Shown: positions 8,507 through 18,746, counted from the first letter of the stretch. The stretch is 64,000 bases of DNA from Microbulbifer sp. HZ11 (GCF_000708675.1 NZ_JELR01000001.1:496001-560000); one strand, 5' to 3'. The notes: generated by a model from the sequence alone, not told the origin. Translations and numbers: made by a program.

Positions 8507-11500
8507 TTAGCTCGCCTCAGCAGAATTATTGGTTTCTTCTGCACCGCGTTTTACCCGAGGGTCGTTGGCGGGGCGGGAGAGGGTGCGGGGGCTGTGCTGG
8601 ATATCGGCTGGTTGCGCGGTATCCAGCGGACGCAGCTCGCCAACTTCCGGGCGCTTGGTTTCGATCTGCAGATCAACCAGGGGTTTCGGGTTGATGCGCG
8701 GGTCGTTGCTGGCGCGGGTAGGCTTGCCGGTGCTGGCCGCTTGTACGGGCTCGGGAGATTCCGTTACCTGCACTTCCGGTGCTGCTGGCGCCTCTACCAC
8801 TTGTTCGGATCCGGCTTCTTCTTCCGCTTTCTCCGCTACCACTTCTGCAGTCTCTGCTTTCGGCTCCGCTTCGGTAGCGCTTTCAGGTGCGCCTTTTGCA
8901 GGCGTGTCTGATTGCGGCGCTTCTGCTTCAGTTTCGCCGCTGCGCACTGCCGCAGTTTCTACCGGAGTTTCTGCAAGGAAGTCACCTTCTGCATGGGTCT
9001 TCGGTGTTTCGGTTTTGGGCTCGGTTTCGGTTACCACTTCTTCTGCAGCAGGCTTGCTTGCTACTTCCGGTTTGGGTTCACGCTCTGCTTCAGTGGCTTT
9101 TGGCTCCGTCTGCTCGGCAATGCGCTCAGCGCCCTCTGCCCAAGGAGAGGCTTTCGGCTTCTCTTGTGCTTGCTCCTGCGGAGCTTTTGGCTCGCTGCGT
9201 TCCTGCTTCGGCTTGCGTTCCTGCGGGGCCTGATCGCGTTTGCTTTCCGTGTTGCCAGTCTTGGCTTCGGCGCGCTCTTCGCGGGCAGGGCGTTCCGCTT
9301 TGGCGGTCACTTCGCGCTGTTCACTCTCGCGTGCGCTGGATTCCGCTGCGTCGGCATTGCTTTCGCGATTGTCCTGCTGGGCCTGCTCATCGTTGCGGTT
9401 GTCACCGCCGCGACGACCGCGACGACGCGGTTGCGGTCGGCCGCGCACATTGCTCGGGCGACGCGCCGGGCGCTGCTGATCATCACCGGATTCTGCGGCT
9501 TCCGCATTCTCCAGGTTGGTGTTTTCTACGCCGGCAGAAGCGACCTGCTGATCGTTGCGACGATCACCACCGCGGCGGCGACGGCTGCGGCGCTGGCCGC
9601 CCTCGCGACCTTCGCGGTTCTGCTCGCGGTTGCTGTCACGGTTCTGATCGCGATTCTGGTCTCGACCACCGTCACGGGCAGTTTCATTGCGACGTTCGGA
9701 ATCGTCATCGCGACGCTTGTCACCGCGCTTGCCGCGGGTGTCTTCCTTGCGGTCATCGCTGCGCTGGTCGTCGCGACGGTTGCCGCGACCACCGCGTCCA
9801 CGTCCACGGCCACCGCGCTGGTTGCGATTGCGATCGCGCTGCTGGTAGTTCTTGCCGCGTCCCTTGGACTTCTTGTGCTTCTTGCGGTCGTCTTCGTCGT
9901 CACCGCCAAACAGGGCGGAGATGGCGCTGATCAGACGGCTGAACAGCCCGGGCTTTTCTTCGCCCTTGTCGCTCTTGGTCTTCGGCTTGGGCTTGGTAAC
10001 CGGCGTCGGCGCAGGTGCGGTGTGGGCGATCTGCTGAACCGCAGGCTGGGCCACCGGGCGCAGAGGCTCGTCGTCGCTCTTGTCTGCGGATTCTTCGATG
10101 GTGCCGGCGATTTTGTACGACGTCTCCAGGGTGGTGGAATCGTCATCGCGCAGGCGCTGAACTTCGAAGTGCGGGGTTTCCAGGTCGGCATTGGGTACCA
10201 CGACAACACGGGTATTGTTGCGGGACTCGATGTTGGAAATGGCCTTGCGCTTTTCATTCAGCAGGTAGGTGGCGACGTTCACCGGAGTGATTGCGCGAAT
10301 TTCTGCACTGCGCTCTTTTTTCGCTTCTTCCTCGACCAGACGGAGGATGGACAGCGCCAGGGATTTGGTGCCGCGAATGGTGCCCTGACCGCTACAGCGT
10401 GGGCAGACCCGGTGTGTGGTTTCACTCAAAGACGGGCGCAGGCGCTGACGGGACATTTCCAGCAACCCGAAGCGGGATATGCGGCCAACCTGAACGCGGG
10501 CGCGGTCCATGCCAAGCGCCTTTTCCATGCGCTTTTCCACTTCGCGCTGGTTGGACTTGTTCTGCATATCGATAAAGTCGATGACTACCAGGCCACCCAT
10601 ATCGCGCAGGCGCAGCTGGCGAGCGATCTCGTCTGCGGCTTCCAGGTTGATGGTGCGTGCTGTTTCCTCGATATCGCCGCCCTTGGTGGCGCGAGAGGAG
10701 TTGATATCGATGGAGATCAGGGCCTCGGTGATATCTATCACGATGGAGCCGCCAGAAGGCAGTTTTACTTCTCGTTCGAAGGCGGTCTCGATCTGGCTTT
10801 CAATTTGGTAGCGATTGAATAGCGGGATATTGTCGTCGTAGAACTTTACCTTGTTGGCGTAATTCGGCATCACCTGGCGGGCAAACTCTGCGGCCAGCTG
10901 GTAGGCGCCGTTGTCATCGACGATCACTTCGCCTATGTCGTCGCGCATATAGTCGCGAATGGCACGGATGATGACGTTGCTTTCCTGGAACAGGAAGTGG
11001 GGGGCTTTGGACTCGTCCGCTTCTTTCTTGATGGCGGTCCACAGTTGCAGCAGGTAGTTCAGGTCCCACTGCAGCTCCTCACCGCTACGGCCAACGCCGG
11101 CGGTACGCACGATAATGCCCATGCCGGAAGGTACTTCCACACTGGACAGGGCATCGCGCAGATCACTGCGCTCGTCACCCTCAATGCGGCGGGAGATGCC
11201 GCCCGCACGGGGGTTGTTTGGCATCAATACCAGGTAGCGGCCGGCCAGGCTGATAAAGGTAGTAAGGGCGGCGCCTTTATTGCCGCGCTCTTCCTTATCG
11301 ACCTGGACAATGACTTCCATGCCCTCTTTGACCACATCCTTGATTTTGATGCGGCCTTCGATGTCTTTGGGCTGTTTGTTGAAGTATTCGCGGGAGATTT
11401 CTTTCAGGGGCAGAAAGCCGTGGCGCTCGGCACCGTAGTCGACGAATGCGGCTTCCAGGGAGGGCTCTACGCGGGTAATTTTACCTTTATAGATGTTGGC

Positions 11501-11614
11501 TTTTTTCTGTTCGCGGGTGCGATTTTCGATGTCCAGGTCGTACAGCCATTGGCCGTCGACCAGTGCAACACGCAGCTCTTCTGGCTGGGTTGCGTTAATA
11601 AGCATTCTCTTCAT
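8507..11614 (-). CDS. rne: Ribonuclease E
   Basis: From the ATG at 11614 ([20 protein letters not shown]) the protein has 1035 aa. The N-terminal catalytic half shows the S1 domain (about 35-120), the 5'-sensor and RNase H-like regions, the DNase I-like catalytic site with VVIDFIDM (about 300-310), and the zinc-link CPRCSGQGT (about 405). The second half is low-complexity. An Arg-rich RNA-binding region ([12 protein letters not shown]) is followed by a long acidic Ala/Glu/Pro/Lys stretch, the degradosome scaffold. RNase E starts mRNA decay and processes rRNA and tRNA at the inner membrane. A reading frame 28 codons longer exists, but the conserved N-terminus and the AAGGA upstream support this start. 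rne diverges from rluC, as in E. coli. Confidence 0.97.
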   Translation of the reverse strand: MKRMLINATQPEELRVALVDGQWLYDLDIENRTREQKKANIYKGKITRVEPSLEAAFVDYGAERHGFLPLKEISREYFNKQPKDIEGRIKIKDVVKEGMEVIVQVDKEERGNKGAALTTFISLAGRYLVLMPNNPRAGGISRRIEGDERSDLRDALSSVEVPSGMGIIVRTAGVGRSGEELQWDLNYLLQLWTAIKKEADESKAPHFLFQESNVIIRAIRDYMRDDIGEVIVDDNGAYQLAAEFARQVMPNYANKVKFYDDNIPLFNRYQIESQIETAFEREVKLPSGGSIVIDITEALISIDINSSRATKGGDIEETARTINLEAADEIARQLRLRDMGGLVVIDFIDMQNKSNQREVEKRMEKALGMDRARVQVGRISRFGLLEMSRQRLRPSLSETTHRVCPRCSGQGTIRGTKSLALSILRLVEEEAKKERSAEIRAITPVNVATYLLNEKRKAISNIESRNNTRVVVVPNADLETPHFEVQRLRDDDSTTLETSYKIAGTIEESADKSDDEPLRPVAQPAVQQIAHTAPAPTPVTKPKPKTKSDKGEEKPGLFSRLISAISALFGGDDEDDRKKHKKSKGRGKNYQQRDRNRNQRGGRGRGRGGRGNRRDDQRSDDRKEDTRGKRGDKRRDDDSERRNETARDGGRDQNRDQNRDSNREQNREGREGGQRRSRRRRGGDRRNDQQVASAGVENTNLENAEAAESGDDQQRPARRPSNVRGRPQPRRRGRRGGDNRNDEQAQQDNRESNADAAESSARESEQREVTAKAERPAREERAEAKTGNTESKRDQAPQERKPKQERSEPKAPQEQAQEKPKASPWAEGAERIAEQTEPKATEAEREPKPEVASKPAAEEVVTETEPKTETPKTHAEGDFLAETPVETAAVRSGETEAEAPQSDTPAKGAPESATEAEPKAETAEVVAEKAEEEAGSEQVVEAPAAPEVQVTESPEPVQAASTGKPTRASNDPRINPKPLVDLQIETKRPEVGELRPLDTAQPADIQHSPRTLSRPANDPRVKRGAEETNNSAEAS

Positions 11615-12414
11615 GCGTTGGTTTTTTCCTTGCGGTTGCGCAAAGGTAAAACGCCGCTGAAGCTCGCAGGCCTTGGTGGTACCGCCGTGAAGACCCATGA
11701 GCCGGTTTTGGCCAGGTGGTCACGGCTGCCTCGTATGCTGCCCGCGCAGGGGGTGCCTCCAGATTGGGCACATCTGCCGAGTACATATCGAATTAACTCA
11801 GAATACCCCTTCTTGTTCGGGTGTATTCAGATCCTGCCAGTCCGGCCCAGCGTGATTCTTTGGGCGGGTCCTGGCTACTTGCCGAGTAGGGCAAGCATGG
11901 GTCACATCTCTTCGCTCTGGGGCCGGCTCGTGGCTGGGCCCTGGTTTTGGTCTAGTAGTTGCCGGCGGCGCAAGGATGGCATTGTGCATCACAGGCGGGG
12001 GCCGGGGGCCAGTTCGGTCGCTGGCGCGCAATCTCAGAGCGAGATATAACGAGTCGAGTTTGTTCCAAGCGCTGCGGGCAACTGCCCGTCTTACCTTCGC
12101 AATAATCCCGTATGTCGTCGGGTTTAGGTCGGCGAGAGCTTCAGGAGAGGCGCTTCTGCGCGCCCTTGGCACCGCCTTGCGACGCGCTCTCGAAGGGTCT
12201 CACCGACAGAGTTTTGTTGATAACGCGGTATTCCGCGCACCGGCCGAATTGGCGGTATTTTCTCAAGAGCGGCACCTTGGTTTTTATAGCAGAAAAACCG
12301 TGCACCGCCGAAAACCGGCCCCAATTCAGGCCGGCCGAATATACCACGGTCAATGGGGGGCATCAATCGAGGTATTGATCGTGGCGCTTCAAAAGGGGGA
12401 GGTGTGCGGCTATC
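11615..12414. promoter_or_regulatory. rne leader and rne/rluC divergent promoter region, no gene seen
   Basis: This 800-base gap between the divergent rne and rluC genes has only overlapping, biased reading frames and no convincing protein. In E. coli the same position holds a roughly 360-nt rne 5' UTR whose hairpins mediate RNase E autoregulation; a similar role is likely here by position only. A dyad ATCAAT-N6-ATTGAT at 12362-12379 lies just before rluC. Confidence 0.5.
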
Positions 12415-13461
12415 ATGCGCCCCATGCGAAATACCCCCTCAAAAACTTCCCCAAATAAACCCTCCCGGGCCAAAGATTCCCGCACAGATACCTCCAGCGC
12501 TTCTTCGAGTGGCGCTGGAGGTGTTGCGGGTGTTGGCGCGGGCGTCCAATTTATCACTGTGCCTGAAGAGCTGGCTGGACAGCGAATCGATAATTTCCTC
12601 CAGACGCGCCTTAAGGGTGTGCCGCGCTCGCGTGTTTATCGCATTCTCCGTAAAGGTGAAGTGCGCGTAAATAAAGGGAGGGTGAAGGCTGAGTATCGCC
12701 TGAAGGGCGGTGATCTGGTGCGGGTGCCGCCAATTCGTGTTTCCGAGGAGGCGCCACCGGCGGTCGCGGGTGAGCAGCTCCGGCGCACGCTGGAGGCGGC
12801 CATACTCTATGACAACGGCGGGCTCCTGGTTGTCAATAAGCCAGCGGGTCTTGCGGTCCACGGTGGTAGCGGCGTTCGACTCGGATTGATTGAGGCGCTG
12901 CGTCAGATGTACCCCGAGAGCCCGTTTATGGAATTGGTGCATCGCCTGGACCGGGATACCAGTGGTGCCATCCTGGTTGCGCGCAAGCGCGCCGTGCTGC
13001 TGCATGTGCAGAGTGAGCTGCGCGCCGGCAAGATGGCGAAGTCCTATCTTGCGTTAGCTGCCGGCAAATGGCCGCGGGCGCAAAAGCTTGTTGAGGCGCC
13101 GCTGCGTAAAAACACCCTCAAAAGCGGCGAGCGCATGGTGGTAGTGGACGGAGAGGGTAAGCCCTCGACGACGCGCTTCCAAGTAGAGGAGCGTTTCAAT
13201 GGCGCGACCCTGGTGCGCGCCGAGCCAGTGACCGGGCGCACCCACCAGATTCGCGTGCATGCCCAGTTTGTTGGCTGCCCGCTGGCTGGGGATGTGAAGT
13301 ACACCCCGGACGAGGTGAATGCCAGTTTCCGTGATCTTGGGTTGAGGCGTCTATTCCTGCATTCCGCCGGTGTGGGGTGCTCTCTGCCTGACGGTACCCG
13401 GGTGAATGTTGAAGCGCCGCTGCCGGCTGAGCTGGAGGCGGTGCTGGTTAAGCTGCGTTAG
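12415..13461 (+). CDS. rluC: Ribosomal large subunit pseudouridine synthase C
   Basis: 348 aa. After a low-complexity Ser/Thr/Gly N-terminal extension (1-45) come an S4 RNA-binding domain (QRIDNFLQTRLKGVPRSRVY, about 55-75) and the RluA-type catalytic domain. The motif HRLDRDTSGAILVA (about 175-190) contains the catalytic aspartate, and RTHQIRVHAQF lies near 280. RluC makes pseudouridines 955, 2504 and 2580 of 23S rRNA in E. coli. The first ATG is used because GGGGGAGG lies upstream; a second ATG three codons later is equally possible. It is divergent from rne and followed by a HAD phosphatase, the usual gammaproteobacterial order. Confidence 0.93.
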   Translation: MRPMRNTPSKTSPNKPSRAKDSRTDTSSASSSGAGGVAGVGAGVQFITVPEELAGQRIDNFLQTRLKGVPRSRVYRILRKGEVRVNKGRVKAEYRLKGGDLVRVPPIRVSEEAPPAVAGEQLRRTLEAAILYDNGGLLVVNKPAGLAVHGGSGVRLGLIEALRQMYPESPFMELVHRLDRDTSGAILVARKRAVLLHVQSELRAGKMAKSYLALAAGKWPRAQKLVEAPLRKNTLKSGERMVVVDGEGKPSTTRFQVEERFNGATLVRAEPVTGRTHQIRVHAQFVGCPLAGDVKYTPDEVNASFRDLGLRRLFLHSAGVGCSLPDGTRVNVEAPLPAELEAVLVKLR

Positions 13462-13503
13462 CCCGGTTTTTTGGCGATCTGATTTATTGTGAGGTGACCG
13501 CTG

Positions 13504-14148
13504 GTGCTGGTAATTCTCGATTGGGACGGAACCGTATGTAACTCCGAGGCGCGTATCGTGAGCTGTATGCAGCGGGCGGCCAATCGGGCGGGGCTTCCGG
13601 TTCTCGAGCCTGCGGCAATAGGAAACATTATTGGCCTGGGCTTGCCGGAGGCCATCGCGGCACTGTTCCCGGAAGCGCATAGTGAGCAGCGCACCGACCT
13701 TCGAGACTACTACGCCGATGAGTGGCTTGCGGCGCGAGGCGAGCCTTTGCCGCTATTTGACGGTGTATTGGCCACACTCGACAAGCTATTGGGTGCCGGG
13801 CATGAGCTGGCGGTTGCGACAGGTAAAAGTCGTCGGGGGCTGAGTCGGGAGTTTGAGGATCACGGGGTAGGGCATCTGTTCGTCACTAGCCGCTGCGCCG
13901 ATGAAACCGCCTCCAAGCCGAACCCCACCATGTTGCGCGAAATTATTGCGGAAACGGGTGCCCCGCTGAGCGGGGCGGTCATGGTTGGCGATACGGAATA
14001 CGACTTGAGGATGGCCTCGGCCATCAACATGCCGTCGATCGGCGTAAGCTACGGCGTGCATAGCCGAGAGCGGCTCCACGAATGCGGCCCGCAGCGTGTG
14101 ATTGACCATTTTTCCGAGCTTCTGGAGTGGCCTCCACTGGTGGCTTGA
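13504..14148 (+). CDS. HAD-superfamily (subfamily IA) hydrolase, phosphoglycolate-phosphatase-like
   Basis: 214 aa starting at GTG, supported by GAGGTGACC upstream. HAD motif I is ILDWDGTVCNSEARI (residues 3-18; the usual second Asp pattern DWDGT is present), motif II lies around ELAVATGKSRRG (about 100-110), and motif III/IV is GDTEYDLRMASAINM (about 162-176). It sits 40 bases after rluC on the same strand, a conserved pairing in this group. Relatives act as small-molecule phosphatases (phosphoglycolate, nucleotides); the actual substrate is unknown. Confidence 0.88.
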   Translation: MLVILDWDGTVCNSEARIVSCMQRAANRAGLPVLEPAAIGNIIGLGLPEAIAALFPEAHSEQRTDLRDYYADEWLAARGEPLPLFDGVLATLDKLLGAGHELAVATGKSRRGLSREFEDHGVGHLFVTSRCADETASKPNPTMLREIIAETGAPLSGAVMVGDTEYDLRMASAINMPSIGVSYGVHSRERLHECGPQRVIDHFSELLEWPPLVA

Positions 14149-14158
14149 GTGCGCGAAG

Positions 14159-14740
14159 TCAGCTAAGCGGGCTGATTCCATGCTGCTGAAGCAGGTCAAT
14201 CAATCGAATTAATGGAAGCCCAACAAGGGAGCTTGGGTCTGATCCTTCCATTTTTTCGAATAAGGCGATCCCCAGACCTTCCGCTTTAAACGAACCTGCG
14301 CAGTCGAGTGGGTTATCCAGCTGCACGTATCGCTCGATCTTGTCCTTTCCCAGATTGCGAAAGTGCACGGAAAATTTTTCGCAGAGTGTGCTGTGTGTGC
14401 CGCTACTTGCATCGGCCAGACACAGGCCCGTGTGGAAGTTGACCGTTTGGCCGGAGCATCGCTCGAGTTGCTCGACGGCGTTGGTGGCGGTGCCGGGCTT
14501 GCCGAGCAGGACGCCATTGCATTCGGCCACCTGGTCTGAGCCGATGATCAGGGCGTCCGGGTGGTCGCCGGTCAGGGCGAGCGCTTTTTCCGTGGCCAGG
14601 CGACTCGCAAGCTCTGTGGCGGATTCGCCGGGGAATGCTTCTTCATTTATATGGGGTGCGTGGCACTCGAAGGGGAGTTGCAGCTTTTCCAGCAGTTGGC
14701 GGCGGTAGGTGGAGCTGGACGCTAGAATTAGGCGGCGCAT
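14159..14740 (-). CDS. yceF: Maf-family nucleotide pyrophosphatase (YceF type)
   Basis: 193 aa from the ATG at 14740. The N-terminus MRRLILASSSTYRRQLLEKL is the Maf signature, and IIGSDQVAECNG followed by LGKPGT (about 68-85) holds the catalytic Asp and substrate-contact residues. Maf proteins hydrolyse non-canonical or modified NTPs; the YceF subgroup prefers 7-methyl-GTP, and the gene location next to yceD-rpmF-plsX supports YceF rather than YhdE. The longer reading frame to 14896 would overlap the yceD start and lacks a ribosome-binding site, so the internal ATG is chosen. It is convergent with the HAD gene and divergent from yceD. Confidence 0.93.
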   Translation of the reverse strand: MRRLILASSSTYRRQLLEKLQLPFECHAPHINEEAFPGESATELASRLATEKALALTGDHPDALIIGSDQVAECNGVLLGKPGTATNAVEQLERCSGQTVNFHTGLCLADASSGTHSTLCEKFSVHFRNLGKDKIERYVQLDNPLDCAGSFKAEGLGIALFEKMEGSDPSSLVGLPLIRLIDLLQQHGISPLS

Positions 14741-14840
14741 GAGAGCTTCCTTTATTGGTGGGTTCCAAGTCTGCTTCGATCTGCCGAAACAGCGGTGTGC
14801 CGGGCATTGGGGCCGCTGAGCATGCGTTGGATGATTTGTT

Positions 14841-14869
14841 TTGACAAGGCTCAGGTGAGTCCATAGAAT
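14841..14869 (+). promoter_or_regulatory. Strong sigma70-type promoter of the yceD-rpmF-plsX-fab operon
   Basis: TTGACA at 14841-14846 and TAGAAT at 14864-14869 are separated by exactly 17 bases. The -35 matches the consensus fully and the -10 at five of six positions. The expected transcription start near 14876 would leave only a few bases before the yceD ATG at 14879. Confidence 0.8.
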
Positions 14870-14878
14870 TGCGCGCTT

Positions 14879-15457
14879 ATGTCGATACCCCCCCAAAAGA
14901 CTGCCCAGGATTCAGCGCAGAAATCGGACCTGAGATCCGCGCTGCCACGCCGCATAGATGCACGCAAATTGGTGCAGCGCGGGCAACAGCTGGACGGTAC
15001 CGTATCTCCGGAAGCGTTGTCGAGACTGATGGCGGCCACGGAGTCGGTTGAGGGCGATATAGCGGTCTCCCTGTCATTTGCCAGGGATCTGCAGCGCAAC
15101 CAGGTGGCCACCGGTCGCCTTGCGTTGACAGTCGGCTTACTTTGCCAGCGTTGCTTGCAACCGGTAAGTGAATCGATAGAAGCAGAAATCGCCTTGGGGT
15201 TTGTGTGGTCGGAAGAGCAGGGTAATTCACTACCCAAGTCTCTGGACCCGGTGATACAGGAAGGTGATGAGCTGGACCTGTATCAGGTATTGGAAGATGA
15301 GATTTTGCTCAACCTGCCCATGGTGGCTTATCACGACTGGGACTGCGTCGCACAAGAGGCATTCCAGAGTCGTAGTGAGGAGCCGGAAGCAGAAGAGCAA
15401 CGAGAAAATCCCTTTAAAGTACTGGAACAGTTGAAGGGTTCGTCAAACAAGTCGTAA
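14879..15457 (+). CDS. yceD: YceD family protein (DUF177), 23S rRNA accumulation protein
   Basis: 192 aa. The middle region with LTVGLLCQRCLQPV (about 82-95) carries the CxxC of the DUF177 family, and the acidic C-terminus with NPFKVLEQLK (about 178-187) is the usual end of this family. YceD is linked to 23S rRNA accumulation and is co-transcribed with rpmF in many bacteria. It is the first gene of the operon: promoter just upstream, rpmF 79 bases downstream. If the start codon is right the mRNA is nearly leaderless; no later ATG better fits the family length. Confidence 0.9.
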   Translation: MSIPPQKTAQDSAQKSDLRSALPRRIDARKLVQRGQQLDGTVSPEALSRLMAATESVEGDIAVSLSFARDLQRNQVATGRLALTVGLLCQRCLQPVSESIEAEIALGFVWSEEQGNSLPKSLDPVIQEGDELDLYQVLEDEILLNLPMVAYHDWDCVAQEAFQSRSEEPEAEEQRENPFKVLEQLKGSSNKS

Positions 15458-15536
15458 GAGTTGTTTGAAGGGTTTGGGCTCGCCGGTAGGCGCCCCGGTT
15501 CCGGTGTTAACTGTTAAGTATGTTTAGGAGCACCAA

Positions 15537-15728
15537 ATGGCTGTTCAGCAGAACAAAAAAACCCGTTCCCGTCGCGGCATGCGTCGCTCTCACGACGCTC
15601 TGAGCGGACCAACTCTGTCCGTAGATCCGACTACTGGTGAAAAGCACCACCGTCATCACGTGACCAAAGACGGTTTCTACCGCGGTCGTAAAGTGATCGA
15701 TGTTGGTGGCTCTTCCGAAGAAGAGTAA
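15537..15728 (+). CDS. rpmF: 50S ribosomal protein L32
   Basis: 63 aa. The basic N-terminus [20 protein letters not shown] and the His-rich middle [17 protein letters not shown] identify L32 without doubt. A TAGGAG ribosome-binding site precedes the ATG. It lacks the CxxC zinc pairs found in some L32 proteins, which is normal for gammaproteobacteria. It sits between yceD and plsX, tying ribosome and lipid synthesis in one transcript. Confidence 0.98.
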   Translation: MAVQQNKKTRSRRGMRRSHDALSGPTLSVDPTTGEKHHRHHVTKDGFYRGRKVIDVGGSSEEE

Positions 15729-15731
15729 GTT

Positions 15732-16766
15732 TTGTCCAGCCAATTTCGATTGGCCGTGGATGCGATGGGCGGGGACTTAGGTCCCCGCTCTGTCGTTCCG
15801 GCCTGCTCAAGGTTTCTTATCCGCTATCCCCGGGCAGAACTCAAACTGTTCGGTCCTCGCTCTGAACTTCAGTCCCTCCTGATCAAAGAACCGCCATCCG
15901 TGCGTGAGCGCCTGGAGGTGGTGGATTGCGTCCAGGTGATAACCCAAGGCTGCAACCCGGTACAGGCATTACGTCACAAGCGCGAATCCTCAATGGCCAA
16001 GGCGCTGCAATCGGTTTCCACCGGAGAATCCGGTGCTATGGTGACCTCCGGGAATACCGGTGCACTGCTGGCTTTGGGGCGGAGTATTCTCGGTACAGTG
16101 GAAGGTGTGAGACGCCCAGCCCTCGGCAAGTCGCTGCCCACCGCGGATGGTTCGTGCTTTTTGCTGGACCTTGGTGCAAATATTGATTGCAGTGCTGAAG
16201 ATCTACTGCAGTTCGCCCGGATGGGTGTTGAGGCGCAGCGCGTTTTTTCTGGGAAAGAGGCGCTTTCCGTAGCGCTGCTGAACATCGGCGCCGAGGAGCA
16301 CAAGGGGACAGAAGAGATTCGTCGTGCCGGTCAGTTGCTGCAGGCTGACCCTGCGATTAACTATGTGGGGTTTGTTGAGGGGCACGATATTTTTACCGGC
16401 GTGGTAGATGTGGTGGTCTGTAACGGCCTGATGGGCAATGTGGCGATGAAATCCGCTGAAGGAGTTATTCGACTAATTGGTCAGAAGTCGTTCACGATTG
16501 ACAATAAGGCGCCGATCAAGCGTTTTTTTGGCCAATTAGCCATAAATTTGTTGCGAAAATGGCGGTCACAGCTGGAGCCTGGTCGCTATAATGGCGCCAG
16601 CTTTTTAGGGCTGGAAGGCAACGTCATCAAAAGTCATGGCGGTGCCAGCAGTGAGGCGTTTTACCGCGCAATGTTGACCGCAAAAGAGTGTGCCGATTCA
16701 GACCTGGCACATTTGGTCGGAAGGGCCATGGCATACCAGGCCCAGCGTCAAAGCGGGTGTAATTAA
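15732..16766 (+). CDS. plsX: Phosphate acyltransferase PlsX
   Basis: 344 aa from a TTG start three bases after rpmF. RLAVDAMGGDLGP (6-18), VTSGNTGALLALG, and DLGANIDC are typical PlsX motifs, and GFVEGHDIFTGVVDVVVCNG (about 213-232) is a conserved block. PlsX converts acyl-ACP and phosphate to acyl-phosphate for PlsY at the membrane, the first step of phospholipid synthesis. TTG is used because no ATG lies before the conserved N-terminus; translational coupling to rpmF is likely. Confidence 0.96.
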   Translation: MSSQFRLAVDAMGGDLGPRSVVPACSRFLIRYPRAELKLFGPRSELQSLLIKEPPSVRERLEVVDCVQVITQGCNPVQALRHKRESSMAKALQSVSTGESGAMVTSGNTGALLALGRSILGTVEGVRRPALGKSLPTADGSCFLLDLGANIDCSAEDLLQFARMGVEAQRVFSGKEALSVALLNIGAEEHKGTEEIRRAGQLLQADPAINYVGFVEGHDIFTGVVDVVVCNGLMGNVAMKSAEGVIRLIGQKSFTIDNKAPIKRFFGQLAINLLRKWRSQLEPGRYNGASFLGLEGNVIKSHGGASSEAFYRAMLTAKECADSDLAHLVGRAMAYQAQRQSGCN

Positions 16767-16858
16767 CACGTGAAAGAGCGCGTTGGTATTTCGGCCTAAG
16801 CGTCGGCGCCAACTGCACAGCCTCCCTGGAATTCAATCATTTGGTTAAAGGATGTTCC

Positions 16859-17803
16859 ATGACCAATCCAGTTTTGGCGTTCGTATTCCCTGGCCAGGGC
16901 TCCCAGCAGATCGGTATGCTGGCTGATGCCGCCCAGGCTTTCCCCGAGGTCGCCGCGACCTTTTCTGAAGCTTCCTCTGTACTTGGTTACGATCTCTGGG
17001 ATCTTTGCCAGAACGGCAGTCAGGAAGAAATCAACCAGACCGAAAGAACACAGCCTTTGCTCCTGACGTCCAGTGTTGCTCTGTATCGCGCATGGCAATC
17101 GCAGGGCGGTCCGGTACCGGCGATCATGGCCGGTCACAGCCTTGGTGAATGGTCGGCACTGGTGTGTTCCGGTGTCTTGGCATTCGAAGACGGTGTGCGC
17201 CTGGTGCGTGAGCGCGGGCGCTTGATGCAGGAAGCCGTTCCGGCCGGAGAGGGCGCCATGGCTGCAGTCATCGGCCTCGAGGATCAGGCGGTTGAGGCGG
17301 CGTGTACTGAGTCGGCGCAAGGCGCGGTGGTGTCCGCTGTGAACTATAACTCTCCCGGGCAGGTTGTCATTGCCGGTAGTGCCGCAGCTGTGGAGCGCGC
17401 GATTGAGGCCTGTAAATCCGCTGGGGCCAAGCGGGCTCTTCCCCTTCCGGTGAGCGCCCCTTTTCATACCGAGTTGATGCGCCCGGCCGCAGAAAAACTC
17501 GCGCCGCAAATTGAAGCGACAGTATTTAACGCGCCGGAAATTCCCGTAGTTCACAATGTGCACGCGAAATCAGAGCGTGATCCGGCGGCGATCAAAGCAT
17601 TGATGGTCGAGCAGATCTACAGCCCGGTTCGCTGGACGGCGTGCGTGCAGTCAATGGCCGCATCTGGTATCCAGCAGTTGGTAGAGTGTGGCCCTGGTAA
17701 AGTGCTCGCCGGACTGGCCAAGCGTATCGACCGAAACCTGAGCGCGCTCAATATCGAAAAGCCAGAGCAGTTATCGGAAGCGGCAAAAACAACCGCACCG
17801 TAA
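16859..17803 (+). CDS. fabD: Malonyl-CoA:ACP transacylase
   Basis: 314 aa from the ATG at 16859, which has AAAGGA seven bases upstream; an ATG six codons earlier lacks that spacing. FVFPGQGSQQIGML (N-terminus), the nucleophile elbow GHSLGEWSAL (Ser near residue 92) and SAPFHTELM (catalytic His near 202) are all present. FabD loads malonyl groups onto ACP for chain elongation. It is in the usual order plsX-fabD-fabG-acpP-fabF (no fabH gene is present between plsX and fabD here). Confidence 0.96.
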   Translation: MTNPVLAFVFPGQGSQQIGMLADAAQAFPEVAATFSEASSVLGYDLWDLCQNGSQEEINQTERTQPLLLTSSVALYRAWQSQGGPVPAIMAGHSLGEWSALVCSGVLAFEDGVRLVRERGRLMQEAVPAGEGAMAAVIGLEDQAVEAACTESAQGAVVSAVNYNSPGQVVIAGSAAAVERAIEACKSAGAKRALPLPVSAPFHTELMRPAAEKLAPQIEATVFNAPEIPVVHNVHAKSERDPAAIKALMVEQIYSPVRWTACVQSMAASGIQQLVECGPGKVLAGLAKRIDRNLSALNIEKPEQLSEAAKTTAP

Positions 17804-17888
17804 TCGTTACCGATAAAATTAGACAAAATGGACGAGACACCTTATTGCAGTTGCATTTGGCTGCTGTAGTAGGTGATCGGGAGAAACT

Positions 17889-18644
17889 ATGACAATTTCA
17901 ACTTCGCTGGAAGGAAAGGTTGCACTGGTTACTGGCGCAAGTCGCGGCATTGGTGCAGCGATTGCCGACTTGCTGGGCGCACAGGGTGCTATCGTCATTG
18001 GTACCGCCACCAGTGCCTCCGGTGCTGAAAAAATTTCTGCGCGTTTTGCGGAAAAAGGTATCAAGGGTGCCGGCAAAGAACTGAACGTCACTAGCGTGGA
18101 AAGCATCGCGGAAGTATTGGAGGCGGTGAAAGGCGAGTTTGGCGCGCCGACCATTCTGGTGAACAACGCCGGTATTACCAAAGACAACCTGCTGATGCGC
18201 ATGAAAGACGATGAGTGGGAAGATGTCCTGAACACCAACCTGACTGCCGTCTATCGTGTGAGCAAAGCGTGTCTGCGCGATATGACCAAAGCGCGCTGGG
18301 GGCGAATCATCAATATCAGCTCCGTGGTTGGCAGCATGGGTAATGCGGGCCAGAGCAACTACGCTGCAACCAAGGCCGGTGTTGGTGGCTTTGCTCGGGC
18401 GCTGGCAGCGGAAGTCGGATCGCGAGGTATTACTGTTAATACTGTCGCTCCAGGTTTTATCGATACCGATATGACCAAAGTTCTGCCTGAAGCGCAGCGT
18501 GAAGCGCTACTGGGCAAAATTCCTCTGGGTCGCCTGGGCGCGCCAGAAGAGATCGCATCGGTTGTCGCATTTTTGGCCAGTGATGCTGGTGGCTATGTGA
18601 CCGGGGAGACCATTCATGTGAATGGCGGCATGTATATGGGTTGA
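17889..18644 (+). CDS. fabG: 3-oxoacyl-ACP reductase
   Basis: 251 aa short-chain dehydrogenase. The NADPH site TGASRGIGAAIA (about 15-26), NNAGIT (about 92), the catalytic Ser in NISSVVGS and the YxxxK in NYAATKAG are intact, and the C-terminal VTGETIHVNGGMYM is typical for FabG. It reduces 3-oxoacyl-ACP to 3-hydroxyacyl-ACP in the cytosol. The ATG has GGGAGA upstream. It is followed by a 224-base gap before acpP. Confidence 0.96.
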   Translation: MTISTSLEGKVALVTGASRGIGAAIADLLGAQGAIVIGTATSASGAEKISARFAEKGIKGAGKELNVTSVESIAEVLEAVKGEFGAPTILVNNAGITKDNLLMRMKDDEWEDVLNTNLTAVYRVSKACLRDMTKARWGRIINISSVVGSMGNAGQSNYAATKAGVGGFARALAAEVGSRGITVNTVAPGFIDTDMTKVLPEAQREALLGKIPLGRLGAPEEIASVVAFLASDAGGYVTGETIHVNGGMYMG

Positions 18645-18746
18645 TTTTCTCTCGAGAAAATCGCTGTAACTAATTGATTGGTAAAGAAAAATTTATCATT
18701 CAACGGTTGCTGGGAGGCGGTGCATTACATCCCGAAAAAATCAGGG

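Noticed and set aside
8912..10822. Long plus-strand reading frame (636 codons) opposite rne
   Set aside because: It is the antisense of the low-complexity, GC-biased second half of rne; its Ala/Val/Leu-rich sequence is the mirror of Arg/Glu codons and it has no ribosome-binding site.
11798..12172. 124-codon minus-strand frame in the rne leader
   Set aside because: Pro/Arg/Ala-rich with no known motif or good start; the location matches the untranslated rne leader.
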